Part shown: in pieces, positions 34,973 through 46,800 of the stretch | Position numbering within the stretch: position 1 is the stretch's first letter | Layout: each line of letters starts with the position of its first letter | Source of the DNA: Toxoplasma gondii ME49 | Lineage: Eukaryota; Apicomplexa; Conoidasida; Eucoccidiorida; Sarcocystidae | Direction: 5' to 3' | NCBI RefSeq assembly: GCF_000006565.2 | Contig: NC_031475.1 | Location: 4,635,601-4,699,600 of the forward strand | DNA: 64,000 nucleotides | Position numbers and translations under genes: made by a program | Notes under the pieces: generated by a model | What the model was told of the DNA's origin: nothing | Databases searched by the model: none | Seen by the model: only the letters and a program-made list of their open reading frames with translations

Positions 34973-37510
34973 ATGTCTTTTTCTCCAGCCGGCGGAGGGC
35001 GACATTTCGCTGCTCCCGTCGTCTACCATCCAGTTCGCAACGCAGCTCCGTCTCAACCGATGTCTTCTTCGACTCTGCCGCCGGAGCAAACTCATGGTCC
35101 ATCGGGAGGACACTTTAGTGATATAGCTCCGCCATCTTTACTTTCATCCGCCTCCCATGCCCTTCAGTCGTCACTGACAGGGGTGCGTGGTTCACTGTCC
35201 TGTGGCAGTGACTTCAACGCTTCGTCTCGAGGGCCTCGGTCACCGCCCCGCAATGTTTTCAAAAGATCTGCTCAGTCGTCCACTACGACTTGTGGCATTT
35301 CTGCTTCAGTCTGCTCTGCAGAGTTTCCGACTTCTCAAGATGCGTCTTCTCAACTTGTGATTGGCAAGGGGTATGGCGTTGCGCCAGCGGCAGCCGCACC
35401 ACTCCCGCTCAACGCCGACGGGGTTGGCCGAAATCCGCCAGGGCCGCTCTGGGCTGGTGACCGGCAGCCCGGGGAAGGTTTTGAGAGAGAGGAAAGAAAC
35501 GCGTATGAATGGGTGGGAAAAACCGACGAGTTTCCCGAACCGGAGCTCCTTCGCACATTTCGAGACAAGTGCAGCCCGATCAACGGGGTTGCGTTTTCCC
35601 CTGACATGCAGTGTATGTACACGTCAAGCGACGACTGTTCGCTGCATATTTACTCGCTTCAAAAAGGCGTTTGCACACGTGTGTTGCACGCAAACAAGTA
35701 CGGCGTCCACAGCATTCGCATTTTGCCCCACTCTCTCGTCGGCGTTTCTTCGACGTCCGCTTCTTCGCCCTCGTCCGCAGGCGCATCGGGAACACACGGA
35801 ATTCAGCCTCCGCTGCAGCCCCCGCCCGGCGGCGCTCCTGGAGTCACGTGCCTCTGCCTCTGCGGGACGCGTGCATCAGCGCCAGCTTCCACCGCGAACG
35901 CAGCTGGAAACCGTCCAGCTGGTTCCGCTGCAAAAAGTCAAAGTCAAGTTGGGAAGGGAAAGATGGCAGAAGAGAGCGGTCCTGATGCAGCGGGAAGCAG
36001 GGCTCCTGTCGCCTCAGGATCCACGGCGTTTGCTGTGAGGTTGTGGGACCTCGCGGAGAACCGGTACCTCCGCACTTTTCCTTTGAATGGCAAAGTGTGT
36101 CGGGGGAATGGCCTTTGCCTCCACCCTCAGCGGAACATATTTGCCTGTTGCAGCGAGGACGCTACGGTGCGTCTCTTCGCTCTGGACAAAGAACAGCCCA
36201 TGTGGTCTCGAGCTGTTAGGACGTCGACGCCTCTCGCTGCGTTTGACAATAGCGGACTCGTCCTGGCTGTCTACGAAGGCGAAGGCCTTGTAACTTTTTT
36301 CGACAGCAAGCATCCTTACCTCCCTTTTCTCCGATTTTCCATCGCGCCGGCGCTGCGAGGAGCGTGTCCAGGACAGCCTGGCTCATGGCGAAAGGGACTG
36401 TCTGCGGCATGCCGGCGTTGTAGCCTGCCGTTGCGAAGCGGGCAAACAAAGGCGGAAGGCGGCGGCCCACAGGGAGCGGATTCTCAAAAGATGGTCGGGT
36501 ACTGCCATTGCAGCGATCGCGGGGAGCGAAGCCGTCCGGCACTTGAGGGGGAAGTTGATGTCGAAGAACAACCAACAAGTATGCTGTTCTCGCCCGATGA
36601 CTCAGAAATTGTGGTAGGTACGAGCGACGAGAGGCTTCTGTTCTTCGACGCAACTACTGGAGAACTGGTGAGGGTTTTGAGTTCTCGAAAGCGAGGCCTG
36701 CCGCACATGGGAACAGGTGCTTCGACTGTACAAAGTGTTGGGATGGAAATGGGAAACTCGAGAGAGGTTCGAAGAGAATGCAAGGAGGAACAGGAGTCGG
36801 ACATTCGCACCCGAGACACGTCGGAGAAAGAGAAAAGCGGTCGTGGGTGCTGGTCAACGCAGTGCAGAACTCTTGGAGAAATCGTGCAAAGACAGCTGGC
36901 AGAGCGCGGGGAGTACAAATGTTCGGGGAAAAGACAACGGACGGATGGAAATGAGGAGGAACAGCGAGACCACAAACGCAAGCGTTCATCTGAGGTGGAG
37001 GAGAAGCTCGATTCGGTTTGTTCCGTCCAGTCATGTTCTGGGTCGTGCGCAGCTTCGTCTTCTTCGTCTCCACCAGCTTCCAACTATCCGGTGTCAAGAT
37101 CGAAATCACATGCAGACCCGAATGCCTCTTTCGACGCTTCTTCGCTCTTCAACATTTCTCCTCCACCTTTCGGCTGCTCCTCCTCGTGCCCCGATTGTTC
37201 CTCGGTTGTCTCCTCTGCTTCGCCTCTCCCAGGAGAGGCCAGCTCTCGGCCCGTGTTCGTCCCAGCGTTTTCTCCGTGTGGTCGGTTCATCGCGGTGGGG
37301 GGCACCGACCGGCGCGTACATATTTTCGATCTTCACGCAAACAGTGGGAAGGGAAGAGAGGCGTTTGCGTTGGGACGCTGCGAAAGTGACCCTCAGTTTG
37401 TTTTGTTTAATTCCAAGTTTGATGTGTTTCTCACCGCCGGCCTTAATGCTTCTCTGTGGAAACACCACTTCTGCCGGACACAGACCCCTTCTCTCCTGTA
37501 CTGCGTATGA
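34973..37510 (+). CDS. WDR82/Swd2-like WD40 repeat protein
   Basis: A single uninterrupted exon of 845 aa from an ATG in GGCACAATGTC. The N-terminal ~190 residues are low complexity (Ser/Pro rich). The first WD repeats begin near residue 191: LLRTFRDKCSPINGVAFSPD, then YTSSDDCSLHIYSL and ANKYGVHSIR, which match the WDR82/Swd2 pattern (F-x-D-x-x-x-x-I-N-x-L-x-F-S, SSDDD-x-I-x-x-Y, KYGVD-x-I-R). Next come AVRLWDLAENRYLRTFPLN and EDATVRLFALD. The C-terminal repeats FSPCGRFIAVGGTDRRVHIF and FNSKFDVFLTAGLNASLWK match the WDR82 ending, where a FNPKFMTFASAC-x-x-x-x-FW motif is typical. Family members are about 310-330 aa; the excess here lies in the N-terminal extension and two large insertions (about residues 265-345 and 470-740). 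WDR82/Swd2 is a nuclear adaptor in Set1/COMPASS and in PNUTS-PP1 or CPF termination complexes and contacts the phosphorylated Pol II CTD. The function is inferred by homology. Confidence 0.84.
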   Translation: MSFSPAGGGRHFAAPVVYHPVRNAAPSQPMSSSTLPPEQTHGPSGGHFSDIAPPSLLSSASHALQSSLTGVRGSLSCGSDFNASSRGPRSPPRNVFKRSAQSSTTTCGISASVCSAEFPTSQDASSQLVIGKGYGVAPAAAAPLPLNADGVGRNPPGPLWAGDRQPGEGFEREERNAYEWVGKTDEFPEPELLRTFRDKCSPINGVAFSPDMQCMYTSSDDCSLHIYSLQKGVCTRVLHANKYGVHSIRILPHSLVGVSSTSASSPSSAGASGTHGIQPPLQPPPGGAPGVTCLCLCGTRASAPASTANAAGNRPAGSAAKSQSQVGKGKMAEESGPDAAGSRAPVASGSTAFAVRLWDLAENRYLRTFPLNGKVCRGNGLCLHPQRNIFACCSEDATVRLFALDKEQPMWSRAVRTSTPLAAFDNSGLVLAVYEGEGLVTFFDSKHPYLPFLRFSIAPALRGACPGQPGSWRKGLSAACRRCSLPLRSGQTKAEGGGPQGADSQKMVGYCHCSDRGERSRPALEGEVDVEEQPTSMLFSPDDSEIVVGTSDERLLFFDATTGELVRVLSSRKRGLPHMGTGASTVQSVGMEMGNSREVRRECKEEQESDIRTRDTSEKEKSGRGCWSTQCRTLGEIVQRQLAERGEYKCSGKRQRTDGNEEEQRDHKRKRSSEVEEKLDSVCSVQSCSGSCAASSSSSPPASNYPVSRSKSHADPNASFDASSLFNISPPPFGCSSSCPDCSSVVSSASPLPGEASSRPVFVPAFSPCGRFIAVGGTDRRVHIFDLHANSGKGREAFALGRCESDPQFVLFNSKFDVFLTAGLNASLWKHHFCRTQTPSLLYCV

Positions 37511-40151
37511 TATCTCTCCGGGTTCTTGGGCAGGAGGCCGCATGTCAGCAGACACTCTACAGGGATGAAGGAAAGAGTGAGGAGTCCCAACGTGGCCCGT
37601 CCCTGCTGTATTCTGTTGTGGTTCCTCTAACCGTAACAGAGGAGGCGTTGCCTCAGGCTGTATCTTTCTGCTAATGCGCGTTTTCCATGTCATCGTGGTC
37701 ACACAGAGAAGGCGCGTGAAATCGCCTAAGTTAAGGCGGGCACACAGACCGGAAATCACCTAACTTCAGTTCTGTCTTCGTCGCTGAACAGAGACAGTCG
37801 AGGATCGGCTCGGCTCGGTCTAAAGAGCATGTGCATCATTCGGACTCCGGTGGCCGAATGGTCGTTCAATTTGAAAGATAGAAACGCCCTCAAAAGTAAC
37901 AGATCACATAGACCGCTGGGAGGTCGAGTAACACATAGAAAGCGCGGTCAGGCTTTGCTATTTGCCCCGTGTCTTCAATATTCATTTTGCGAGTCGTTCG
38001 GGAACCACCAAAGAAGTGAATTTGGGTCAAGCATATCGGACGCCTCACTTGGGAAGGAATTTAGGATGCGAATCTGCATAGAAACAGTAATACCGAAAGG
38101 TACAGGCGTTATAACCGACGCAAACAAGCCACAGGTTTGGTGAAATCGAAGGGGGCTAATGGTGAACCGAACCATTTTTAGTTCAGTTCTGAAGGCGCTA
38201 GGAAGGTGGCGAAAACATGTACGTTTGAAACGCTCAATAGAGAAAGCGGCGCGCCCGAAGGTCTTTAGCATCCGTAGCATATGTCGGCTGGAAGAGGCGT
38301 GTTCGATTTAGGCATGGCAATGCTACTGCGATAATCCTGGTTGGTCACAAAGGCTTGATGATAGCGATGGCAAGACAGCCGCATCTTCTGCAGCACGAGG
38401 CAGGCATGCAACTACACACGCGAGTAGCGATACCGGTAGAACATGTACAGACAAGCAAGGTGAAAACGGCTGTATACCCGCATGCTGCCTCAAGGGTGTG
38501 GTATCAAGGTCCACAGTAGGTGCTTCCCTGTGAAAGTATACAACGGCTTCACACTAGACAGGACTACTGATGTCTACCACTCTACGTCGACGGTGCTGTT
38601 TCCTACTGAACGCAATAGCAGCTGGTAGCGCACAGCTCGGTCGGGAAGGCAGTGGCACATGTGTATATTTCATGAGCGCAAGTGCCTAGGTAGAAAGTTC
38701 AGATGTCTCGCTCGACGGTGGCAGTCTTTCCCACCAGCTTCGGGCGTTGGGCTAAGCAATAAAAGTTTTCTCCCTCATTAACTTCTGAGAGAATTACCTG
38801 AGACAACCTAGCAACTGTGAGATGCTACCCGGCGCAGATGGAGAACGCTGTCTTGATCTGGTGGGTGCTCGCCAAAAGCGGAAAAGTGAGTTTCTGTCGA
38901 GTTGGACCGCAAACGTACAACTCGAAAGTTGACGATCTTCCGATGCAGCAGGCACTAAAAACATCGTTTCGCCAGCATGGTGCATGCACGAGTGACGGCC
39001 GCTGAAGAACTGACACAGCGTGGTGATTACAAAGTCATCCTGCATGCTTGAGGGGCTGTGTGCGACAAAGCGAAAATCATGTCATTCATAATAGACTGCG
39101 CTACCGTGTGGGTGTGCTTTGGTCTAGCCTGGTGGCTTGTTACCGTGAGGCATCCTTAACATCGTCAACGGCAGCTTCTGCTTAGGTTAGCGGATGGTTT
39201 CGCAACCGGCGACATCCCGTTCACAGCAAGAAACAAGGGCGGGCGTCTTCACTTCCCGTAGATTAACGGGTTGTACCTTTCGGCAAGGGAATATTATAAT
39301 GCATCAGACTTGCCAGCCGCACGTGGCGTTCGATGACGAGAAACGCTATAAAAACGTCCACGGCATGTAACATAGGAAAAAGACGACTACAAGCCACATT
39401 CCTACATCATTCGTGACGAATCTCTTTCCACATAGTCCCACAAACCCACATGAGATTTTGTGTTGAGGAACAGCGGAGGACGACACAAACACGAAACCGA
39501 TTAAGCACACAAATGACGCAGTCTCGCTATAATCAACGCAACTGGCGGTATATCCCTAGGGCGTCAAGCGTTGGAATCTCAGACTGATGATCGGCCCCGC
39601 AGATTCCTGCACATCGCCATAAAACCATAAAGATCGTGTCCCGTACGATAGAAATATTACAGCGGAGGCATCAACTGGTGACGTCCGTGATCTGAAACAC
39701 AGAAACATCTGTGGCGAATAATTCAGTGAGCCCGGAAAGTCGCCCAGTAGTTATTGTTTGGTTTCAGTGATAACCAGCGGTCCCTCCAGCTGACATCCAG
39801 TGAAATTCCAATTCCTTATTCGCGCATCGATGAAAGGTGCGGATTTTCGTATCAGTCGCCGAGGTCAGCTTGTAGTTTCGCGAAACAGCCGTCCGGCATT
39901 CCTGTGCGATGCACCCGAGTCTCGGGATTCACCTTTCGGAGCCAGTGTGTGCTTGAGGGGACTTTGTCGGAGGGCTGAGCAAGTCCGCCGATGGGCACAA
40001 CCGCGTTCTGTCAGTACAACACGATTTTTCCTTCCCGAACACGAAAGCGGCCGACACCAGAGTCTCCTTGTCGCACAGAAATGCTGGCGCATGGATACGC
40101 CGACTGGGCGACCGGACAAAGAACAGACGAAACGGATCGACTGGCAGGATT
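37511..40151. other. Gene-poor region
   Basis: About 2.6 kb between the WDR82-like stop and the decayed coding region. I see no supported gene. It should include the WDR82-like 3' UTR; the rest shows only short frames. Confidence 0.45.
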
Positions 40152-40818
40152 TTATATGGCCGAGCTGCTTGTCTGACGAAAGAGATATGGCGGAACAATA
40201 TATTCGCCGTGTCGACAGGCCAACGTTCCTGGAACGTTTGAGAAAGGCAAAAAATAATCCGTTTCCGTTTGCCGTAGACGCATGCTTGCCAAGGCTTCGA
40301 TGTACTGCTGTATTTTGTTAATGTATAAGAGCGTGTGCACCTGCAGCAGGGTATATCCAGACGCATCCATCGAACTCACAGAACTTGCGGGGTTTGCTTT
40401 TACCCACTCGCGTCAGATCTCCACAACTTTGCCGACCTGTTCCCAGTCTTCATCAGTTGCTTTGATGAGTCCCTCCTCGTCGCTCGACCGCTGCTGCTCA
40501 TCTACCGAACGAGTCCTCTCGCGATTGAAATTCGCTCTCTTCAGCGTTCAAAGCCACTGGGACGCTTTGCTGATATTCGAGAGATGCTAGAGGCCTTCTG
40601 ATTCCACTTTTCAGATGTCCAAACGCCCAAACACTGGTTTCGTCACCATCAAGTAGCGGGATAAAAGTAACGCCGGTGAGGATCAAAATCAACGCAAACG
40701 CTACAGCGCAGACGGCAGTCGTACAAAGACGCGACCACAGCGGCGAAAACACACCCACCTTGTTAACGAGCGTCAAGCGAATCCCTAGTCGTCCCAGCCA
40801 CTGGTACCCCTTCGCCAT
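40152..40818 (-). pseudogene. Decayed coding region with a membrane segment, downstream of the repeat gene
   Basis: From an ATG at 40818, which overlaps the end of the repeat gene in a different frame, the minus strand encodes LVNKVGVFSPLWSR, a strong hydrophobic helix (AVCAVAFALILILTGVTF) and an acidic tail that stops at 40498. Coding-like sequence then continues in the next frame (RSVDEQQRSSDEEGLIKATD, DWEQVGKVVEI), meets a TGA at 40413-40415, and resumes in the same frame (REWVKANPASSVSSMDAS, LLYINKIQQYIEALASM) to a stop at 40152. A frame change plus an in-frame stop in otherwise protein-like sequence suggests decay. The W-S-K/R plus hydrophobic-helix layout resembles residues 210-240 of the adjacent repeat protein, so it may be a relic of a paralogue or the lost C-terminus of that gene. 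Unannotated introns are an alternative. Confidence 0.4.
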
Positions 40819-43800
40819 TAGCGTTTGCTACAACGGAGCTCGTCTCATCTGCCGGCCGCTGCTCCACCTTGGTGGTTTCAACACCGGAGATCGCCTCACC
40901 CACTGGTGAACCCTCGAGACGAGATTCTTCAACACCGGAGCTCGTCTCACCTGTCGGCCCTTGCTCCGCGTCCGCGGAATCAACAGCGGAAATCGTCTCG
41001 CCCAACGCTGTACCCTCCACACTCGCCTCTTCTACACCGGAACTCGTCTCATCTGCCGGCCTTTGCTCCACCTTGGTGGTTTCAACACCGGAGATCGCCT
41101 CACCCACTGGTGAACCCTCGAGACGAGATTCTTCAACACCGGAGCTCGTCTCACCTGTCGGCCCTTGCTCCGGGTCCGCGGAATCAACAGCGGAAATCGT
41201 CTCGCCCAACGCTGTACCCTCCACACTCGCCTCTTCTACACCGGAGCTCGTCTCATCTGCCGGCCTTTGCTCCACCTTGGTGGTTTCAACACCGGAGATC
41301 GCCTCACCCACTGGTGAACCCTCGAGACGAGATTCTTCAACACCGGAGCTCGTCTCTCCTGTCGGCCGTTGCTCCGCGTTGGTGGAATCAACAACGGAAA
41401 TCGTCTCACCTAACGCTGTGCCCTCCACACTCGCCTCGTCTACACCGGAGCTCGTCTCATCTGCCGGCCCTTGCTCCGCGTCCGCGGAATCAACAGCGGA
41501 AATCGTCTCGCCCAACGCTGTACCCTCCACACTCGCCTCTTCTACACCGGAGCTCGTCTCATCTGCCGGCCTTTGCTCCACCTTGGTGGTTTCAACACCG
41601 GAGATCGCCTCACCCACTGGTGAACCCTCGAGACGAGATTCTTCAACACCGGAGCTCGTCTCTCCTGTCGGCCCTTGCTCCGCGTTGGTGGAATCAACAG
41701 CGGAAATCGTCTCGCCCAACGCTGTACCCTCCACACTCGCCTCTTCTACACCGGAACTCGTCTCATCTGCCGGCCGCTGCTCCACCTTGGTGGTTTCAAC
41801 ACCGGAGATCGCCTCACCCATTGGTGAACCCTCGAGACGAGATTTTTCAACACCGGAGCTCGTCTCTCCTGCCGGCCCTTGTTCCGCGTCCGCGGAATCA
41901 ACAGCGGAAATCGTCTCGCCCAACGCTGTACCCTCCACACTCGCCTCTTCTACACCGGAACTCGTCTCATCTGCCGGCCTTTGCTCCACCTTGGTGGTTT
42001 CAACACCGGAGCTCGGCTCACTCATTGGTGAACTCTCGACACGAGATTCTTCAACACCGGAGCTCGTCTCACCTGTCGGCCCTTGCTCCGCGTCCGCGGA
42101 ATCAACAGCGGAAATCGTCTCGCCCAACGCTGTACCCTCCACACTCGCCTCTTCTACACCGGAGCTCGTCTCATCTGCCGGCCGCTGCTCCACCTTGGTG
42201 GTTTCAACACCGGAGATCGCCTCACCCATTGGTGAACCCTCGAGACGAGATTCTTCAACACCGGAGCTCGTCTCTCCTGTCGGCCGTTGCTCCGCGTTGG
42301 TGGAATCAACAACGGAAATCGTCTCACCTAACGCTGTGCCCTCCACACTCGCCTCTTCTACACCGGAACTCGTCTCATCTGCCGGCCTTTGCTCCACCTT
42401 GGTGGTTTCAACACCGGAGATCGCCTCACCCATTGGTGAACCCTCGAGACGAGATTCTTCAACACCGGAGCTCGTCTCTCCTGTCGGCCCTTGCTCCGCG
42501 TCCGCGGAATCAACAGCGGAAATCGTCTCGCCCAACGCTGTACCCTCCACACTCGCCTCTTCTACACCGGAGCTCGTCTCATCTGCCGGCCTTTGCTCCA
42601 CCTTGGTGGTTTCAACACCGGAGATCGCCTCACCCATTGGCGAACCCTCGAGACGAGATTCTTCAACACCGGAGCTCGAATCATCTGCCGGCCCTTGCTC
42701 CGCGTCCGCGGAATCAACAGCGGAAATCGTCTCGCCTAACGCTGTACCCTCCACACTCGCCTCTTCTACACCGGAGCTCGTCTCATCTGCCGGCCGCTGC
42801 TCCACCTTGGTGGTTTCAACACCGGAGATCGCCTCGCCCAACGCTGTACCCTCGACACTCGCCTCTTCTACACCGGAACTCGTCTCATCTGCCGGCCGCT
42901 GCTCCACCTTGGTGGTTCCAACACCGGAGCTCGGCTCACTCATTGGTGAACCCTCGAGACGAGATTTTTCAACACCGGAGCTCGTCTCACCTGTCGGCTC
43001 TTGCTCCGCGTCCGCGGAATCAACAGCGGAAATCGTCTCGCCTAACGCTGTACCCTCCACACTCGCCTCTTCTACACCGGAGCTCGTCTCATCTGCCGGC
43101 CGCTGCTCCACCTTGGTGGTTTCAACACCGGAGATCGCCTCGCCCAACGCTGTACCCTCGACACTCGCCTCTTCTACACCGGAACTCGTCTCATCTGCCG
43201 GCCGCTGCTCCACCTTGGTGGTTCCAACACCGGAGCTCGGCTCACTCATTGGTGAACCCTCGAGACGAGATTCTTCAACACCGGAGCTCGTCTCACCTGT
43301 CGGCTCTTGCTCCGCGTTGGTGGAATCAACAGCGGAAATCGTCTCGCCCAACGCTGTACCCTCCACACTCGCCTCTTCTACACCGGAACTCGTCTCATCT
43401 GCCGCCCGCTGCTCCACCTTGGTGGTTTCAACACCGGAGATGGCCTCACCCATTGGTGAACCCTCGAGACGAGATTCTTCAACACCGGAGCTCGTCTCTC
43501 CTGCCGGCCCTTGTTCCGCGTCCGCGGAATCAACAGCGGAAATCGTCTCGCCTAACGCTGTACCCTCCACACTCGCCTCTTCTACACCGGAGCTCGTCTC
43601 AGCTGCCGGCCTTTGCTCCACCTTGGTGGTTTCAACACCGGAGATCGCCTCACCCACTGGTGAACCCTCGAGACGAGATTCTTCAACACCGGAGCTCGAC
43701 TCATCTGCCGGCCGTTGCTCCGCGTTGGTGGAATCGACAGCGGAAATCGTCTCGCCCAACGCTGTACCCTCCACACTCGCCTCTTCTACACCGGAACTCG

Positions 43801-46800
43801 TCTCATCTGCCGGCCTTTGCTCCACCTTGGTGGTTTCAACACCGGAGATCGCCTCACCCACTGGTGAACCCTCGAGACGAGATTCTTCAACACCGGAGCT
43901 CGACTCATCTGCCGGCTCTTGCTCCGCGTCCGCGGAATCGACAGCGGAAATCGTCTCGCCTAACGCTGTACCCTCCACACTCGCCTCTTCTACACCGGAG
44001 CTCGTCTCATCTGCCGGCCGCTGCTCCACCTTGGTGGTTTCAACACCGGAGATCGCCTCACCCATTGGTGAACCCTCGAGACGAGATTCTTCAACACCGG
44101 AGCTCGTCTCATCTGCCGGCCCTTGCTCCGCGTTGGCGGAATCAACAGCGGAAATCGTCTCGCCTAACGCTGTACCCTCCACACTCGCCTCTTCTACACC
44201 GGAGCTCGTCTCATCTGCCGGCCTTTGCTCCACCTTGGTGGTTTCAACACCGGAGATCGCCTCACCCACTGGTGAACCCTCGAGACGAGATTCTTCAACA
44301 CCGGAGCTCGACTCATCTGCCGGCCCTTGCTCCGCGTTGGTGGAATCGACAGCGGAAATCGTCTCGCCCAACGCTGTACCCTCCACACTCGCCTCTTCTA
44401 CACCGGAACTCGTCTCATCTGCCGGCCTTTGCTCCACCTTGGTGGTTTCAACACCGGAGATCGCCTCACCCACTGGTGAACCCTCGAGACGAGATTCTTC
44501 AACACCGGAGCTCGACTCATCTGCCGGCTCTTGCTCCGCGTCCGCGGAATCGACAGCGGAAATCGTCTCGCCTAACGCTGTACCCTCCACACTCGCCTCT
44601 TCTACACCGGAGCTCGTCTCATCTGCCGGCCGCTGCTCCACCTTGGTGGTTCCAACACCGGAGCTCGGCTCACTCATTGGTGAACCCTCGAGACGAGATT
44701 CTTCAACACCGGAGCTCGTCTCACCTGTCGGCTCTTTGCTCCGCGTTGGTGGAATCAACAGCGGAAATGGTCTCGCCCAACGCTGTACCCTCCACACTCG
44801 CCTCTTCTACACCGGAGCTCGTCTCATCTGCCGCCCGCTGCTCCACCTTGGTGGTTTCAACACCGGAGATCGCCTCACCCATTGGTGAACCCTCGAGACG
44901 AGATTCTTCAACACCGGAGCTCGACTCATCTGCCGGCTCTTGCTCCGCGTCCGCGGAATCGACAGCGGAAATCGTCTCGCCTAACGCTGTACCCTCCACA
45001 CTCGCCTCTTCTACACCGGAGCTCGTCTCATCTGCCGGCCGCTGCTCCACCTTGGTGGTTTCAACACCGGAGATCGCCTCACCCACTGGTGAACCCTCGA
45101 GACGAGATTCTTCAACACCGGAGCTCGAATCATCTGCCGGCCGTTGCTCCGCGTTGGTGGAATCAACAGCGGAAATGGTCTCGCCCAACGCTGTACCCTC
45201 CACACTCGCCTCTTCTACACCGGAGCTCGTCTCATCTGCCGGCCTTTGCTCCACCTTGGTGGTTTCAACACCGGAGATCGCCTCACCCACTGGTGAACCC
45301 TCGAGACGAGATTCTTCAACACCGGAGCTCGTCTCTCCTGTCGGCCGTTGCTCCGCGTTGGTGGAATCAACAACGGAAATCGTCTCACCTAACGCTGTGC
45401 CCTCCACACTCGCCTCTTCTACACCGGAGCTCGTCTCATCTGCCGGCCTTTGCTCCACCTTGGTGGTTTCAACACCGGAGATCGCCTCACCCATTGGTGA
45501 ACCCTCGAGACGAGATTCTTCAACACCGGAGCTCGTCTCACCTGCCGGCCCTTGCTCCGCGTCCGCGGAATCAACAGCGGAAATCGTCTCGCCCAACGCT
45601 GTACCCTCCACACTCGCCTCTTCTACACCGGAGCTCGTCTCATCTGCCGGCCCTTGCTCCACCTTGGTGGTTTCAACACCGGAGATCGCCTCACCCATTG
45701 GTGAACCCTCGAGACGAGATTCTTCAACACCGGAGCTCGTCTCACCTGCCGGCCCTTGCTCCGCGTCCGCGGAATCAACAGCGGAAATCGTCTCGCCCAA
45801 CGCTGTACCCTCCACACTCGCCTCTTCTACACCGGAGCTCGTCTCATCTGCCGGCCGCTGCTCCACCTTGGTGGTTTCAACACCGGAGATCGCCTCACCC
45901 ATTGGTGAACCCTCGAGACGAGATTCTTCAACACCGGAGCTCGAATCATCTGCCGGCCGTTGCTCCGCGTTGGTGGAATCAACAGCGGAAATGGTCTCGC
46001 CCAACGCTGTACCCTCCACACTCGCCTCTTCTACACCGGAGCTCGTCTCATCTGCCGGCCTTTGCTCCACCTTGGTGGTTTCAACACCGGAGATCGCCTC
46101 ACCCACTGGTGAACCCTCGAGACTCGATGCTTCAACACCGGAGCTCGTCTCTCCTGTCGGCCTTTGCTCCGCGTTGGTGGAATCGACAGCGGAAATCGTC
46201 TCGCCCAACGCTGTACCCTCCACACTCGCCTCTTCTACACCGGAGCTCGTCTCATCTGCCGGCCGCTGCTCCACCTTGGTGGTTTCAACACCGGAGATCG
46301 CCTCACCCACTGGTGAACCCTCGAGACTCGATGCTTCAACACCGGAGCTCGTCTCTCCTGTCGGCCTTTGCTCCGCGTTGGTGGAATCGACAGCGGAAAT
46401 CGTCTCGCCCAACGCTGTACCCTCCACACTCGCCTCTTCTACACCGGAGCTCGTCTCATCTGCCGGCCTTTGCTCCACCTTGGTGGTTTCAACACCGGAG
46501 ATCGCCTCACCCATTGGTGAACCCTCGAGACGAGATTCTTCAACACCGGAGCTCGTCTCTCCTGCCGGCCCTTGTTCCGCGTCCGCGGAATCAACAGCGG
46601 AAATCGTCTCGCCTAACGCTGTACCCTCCACACTCGCCTCTTCTACACCGGAGCTCGTCTCATCTGCCGGCCTTTGCTCCACCTTGGTGGTTTCAACACC
46701 GGAGATCGCCTCACCCACTGGTGAACCCTCGAGACGAGATTCTTCAACACCGGAGCTCGAATCATCTGCCGGCCCTTGCTCCGCGTCCGCGGAATCGACA

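Noticed and set aside
39800..40321. 173-codon plus-strand frame
   Set aside because: It starts at GTG, has no recognisable features, and lies opposite the decayed minus-strand region.
40869..44888. Further kilobase-long plus-strand and 64-codon minus-strand frames across the array
   Set aside because: They are shadows of the 102-bp repeat in other frames; the 64-codon ones recur every 204 bp and stop at the same repeat position.
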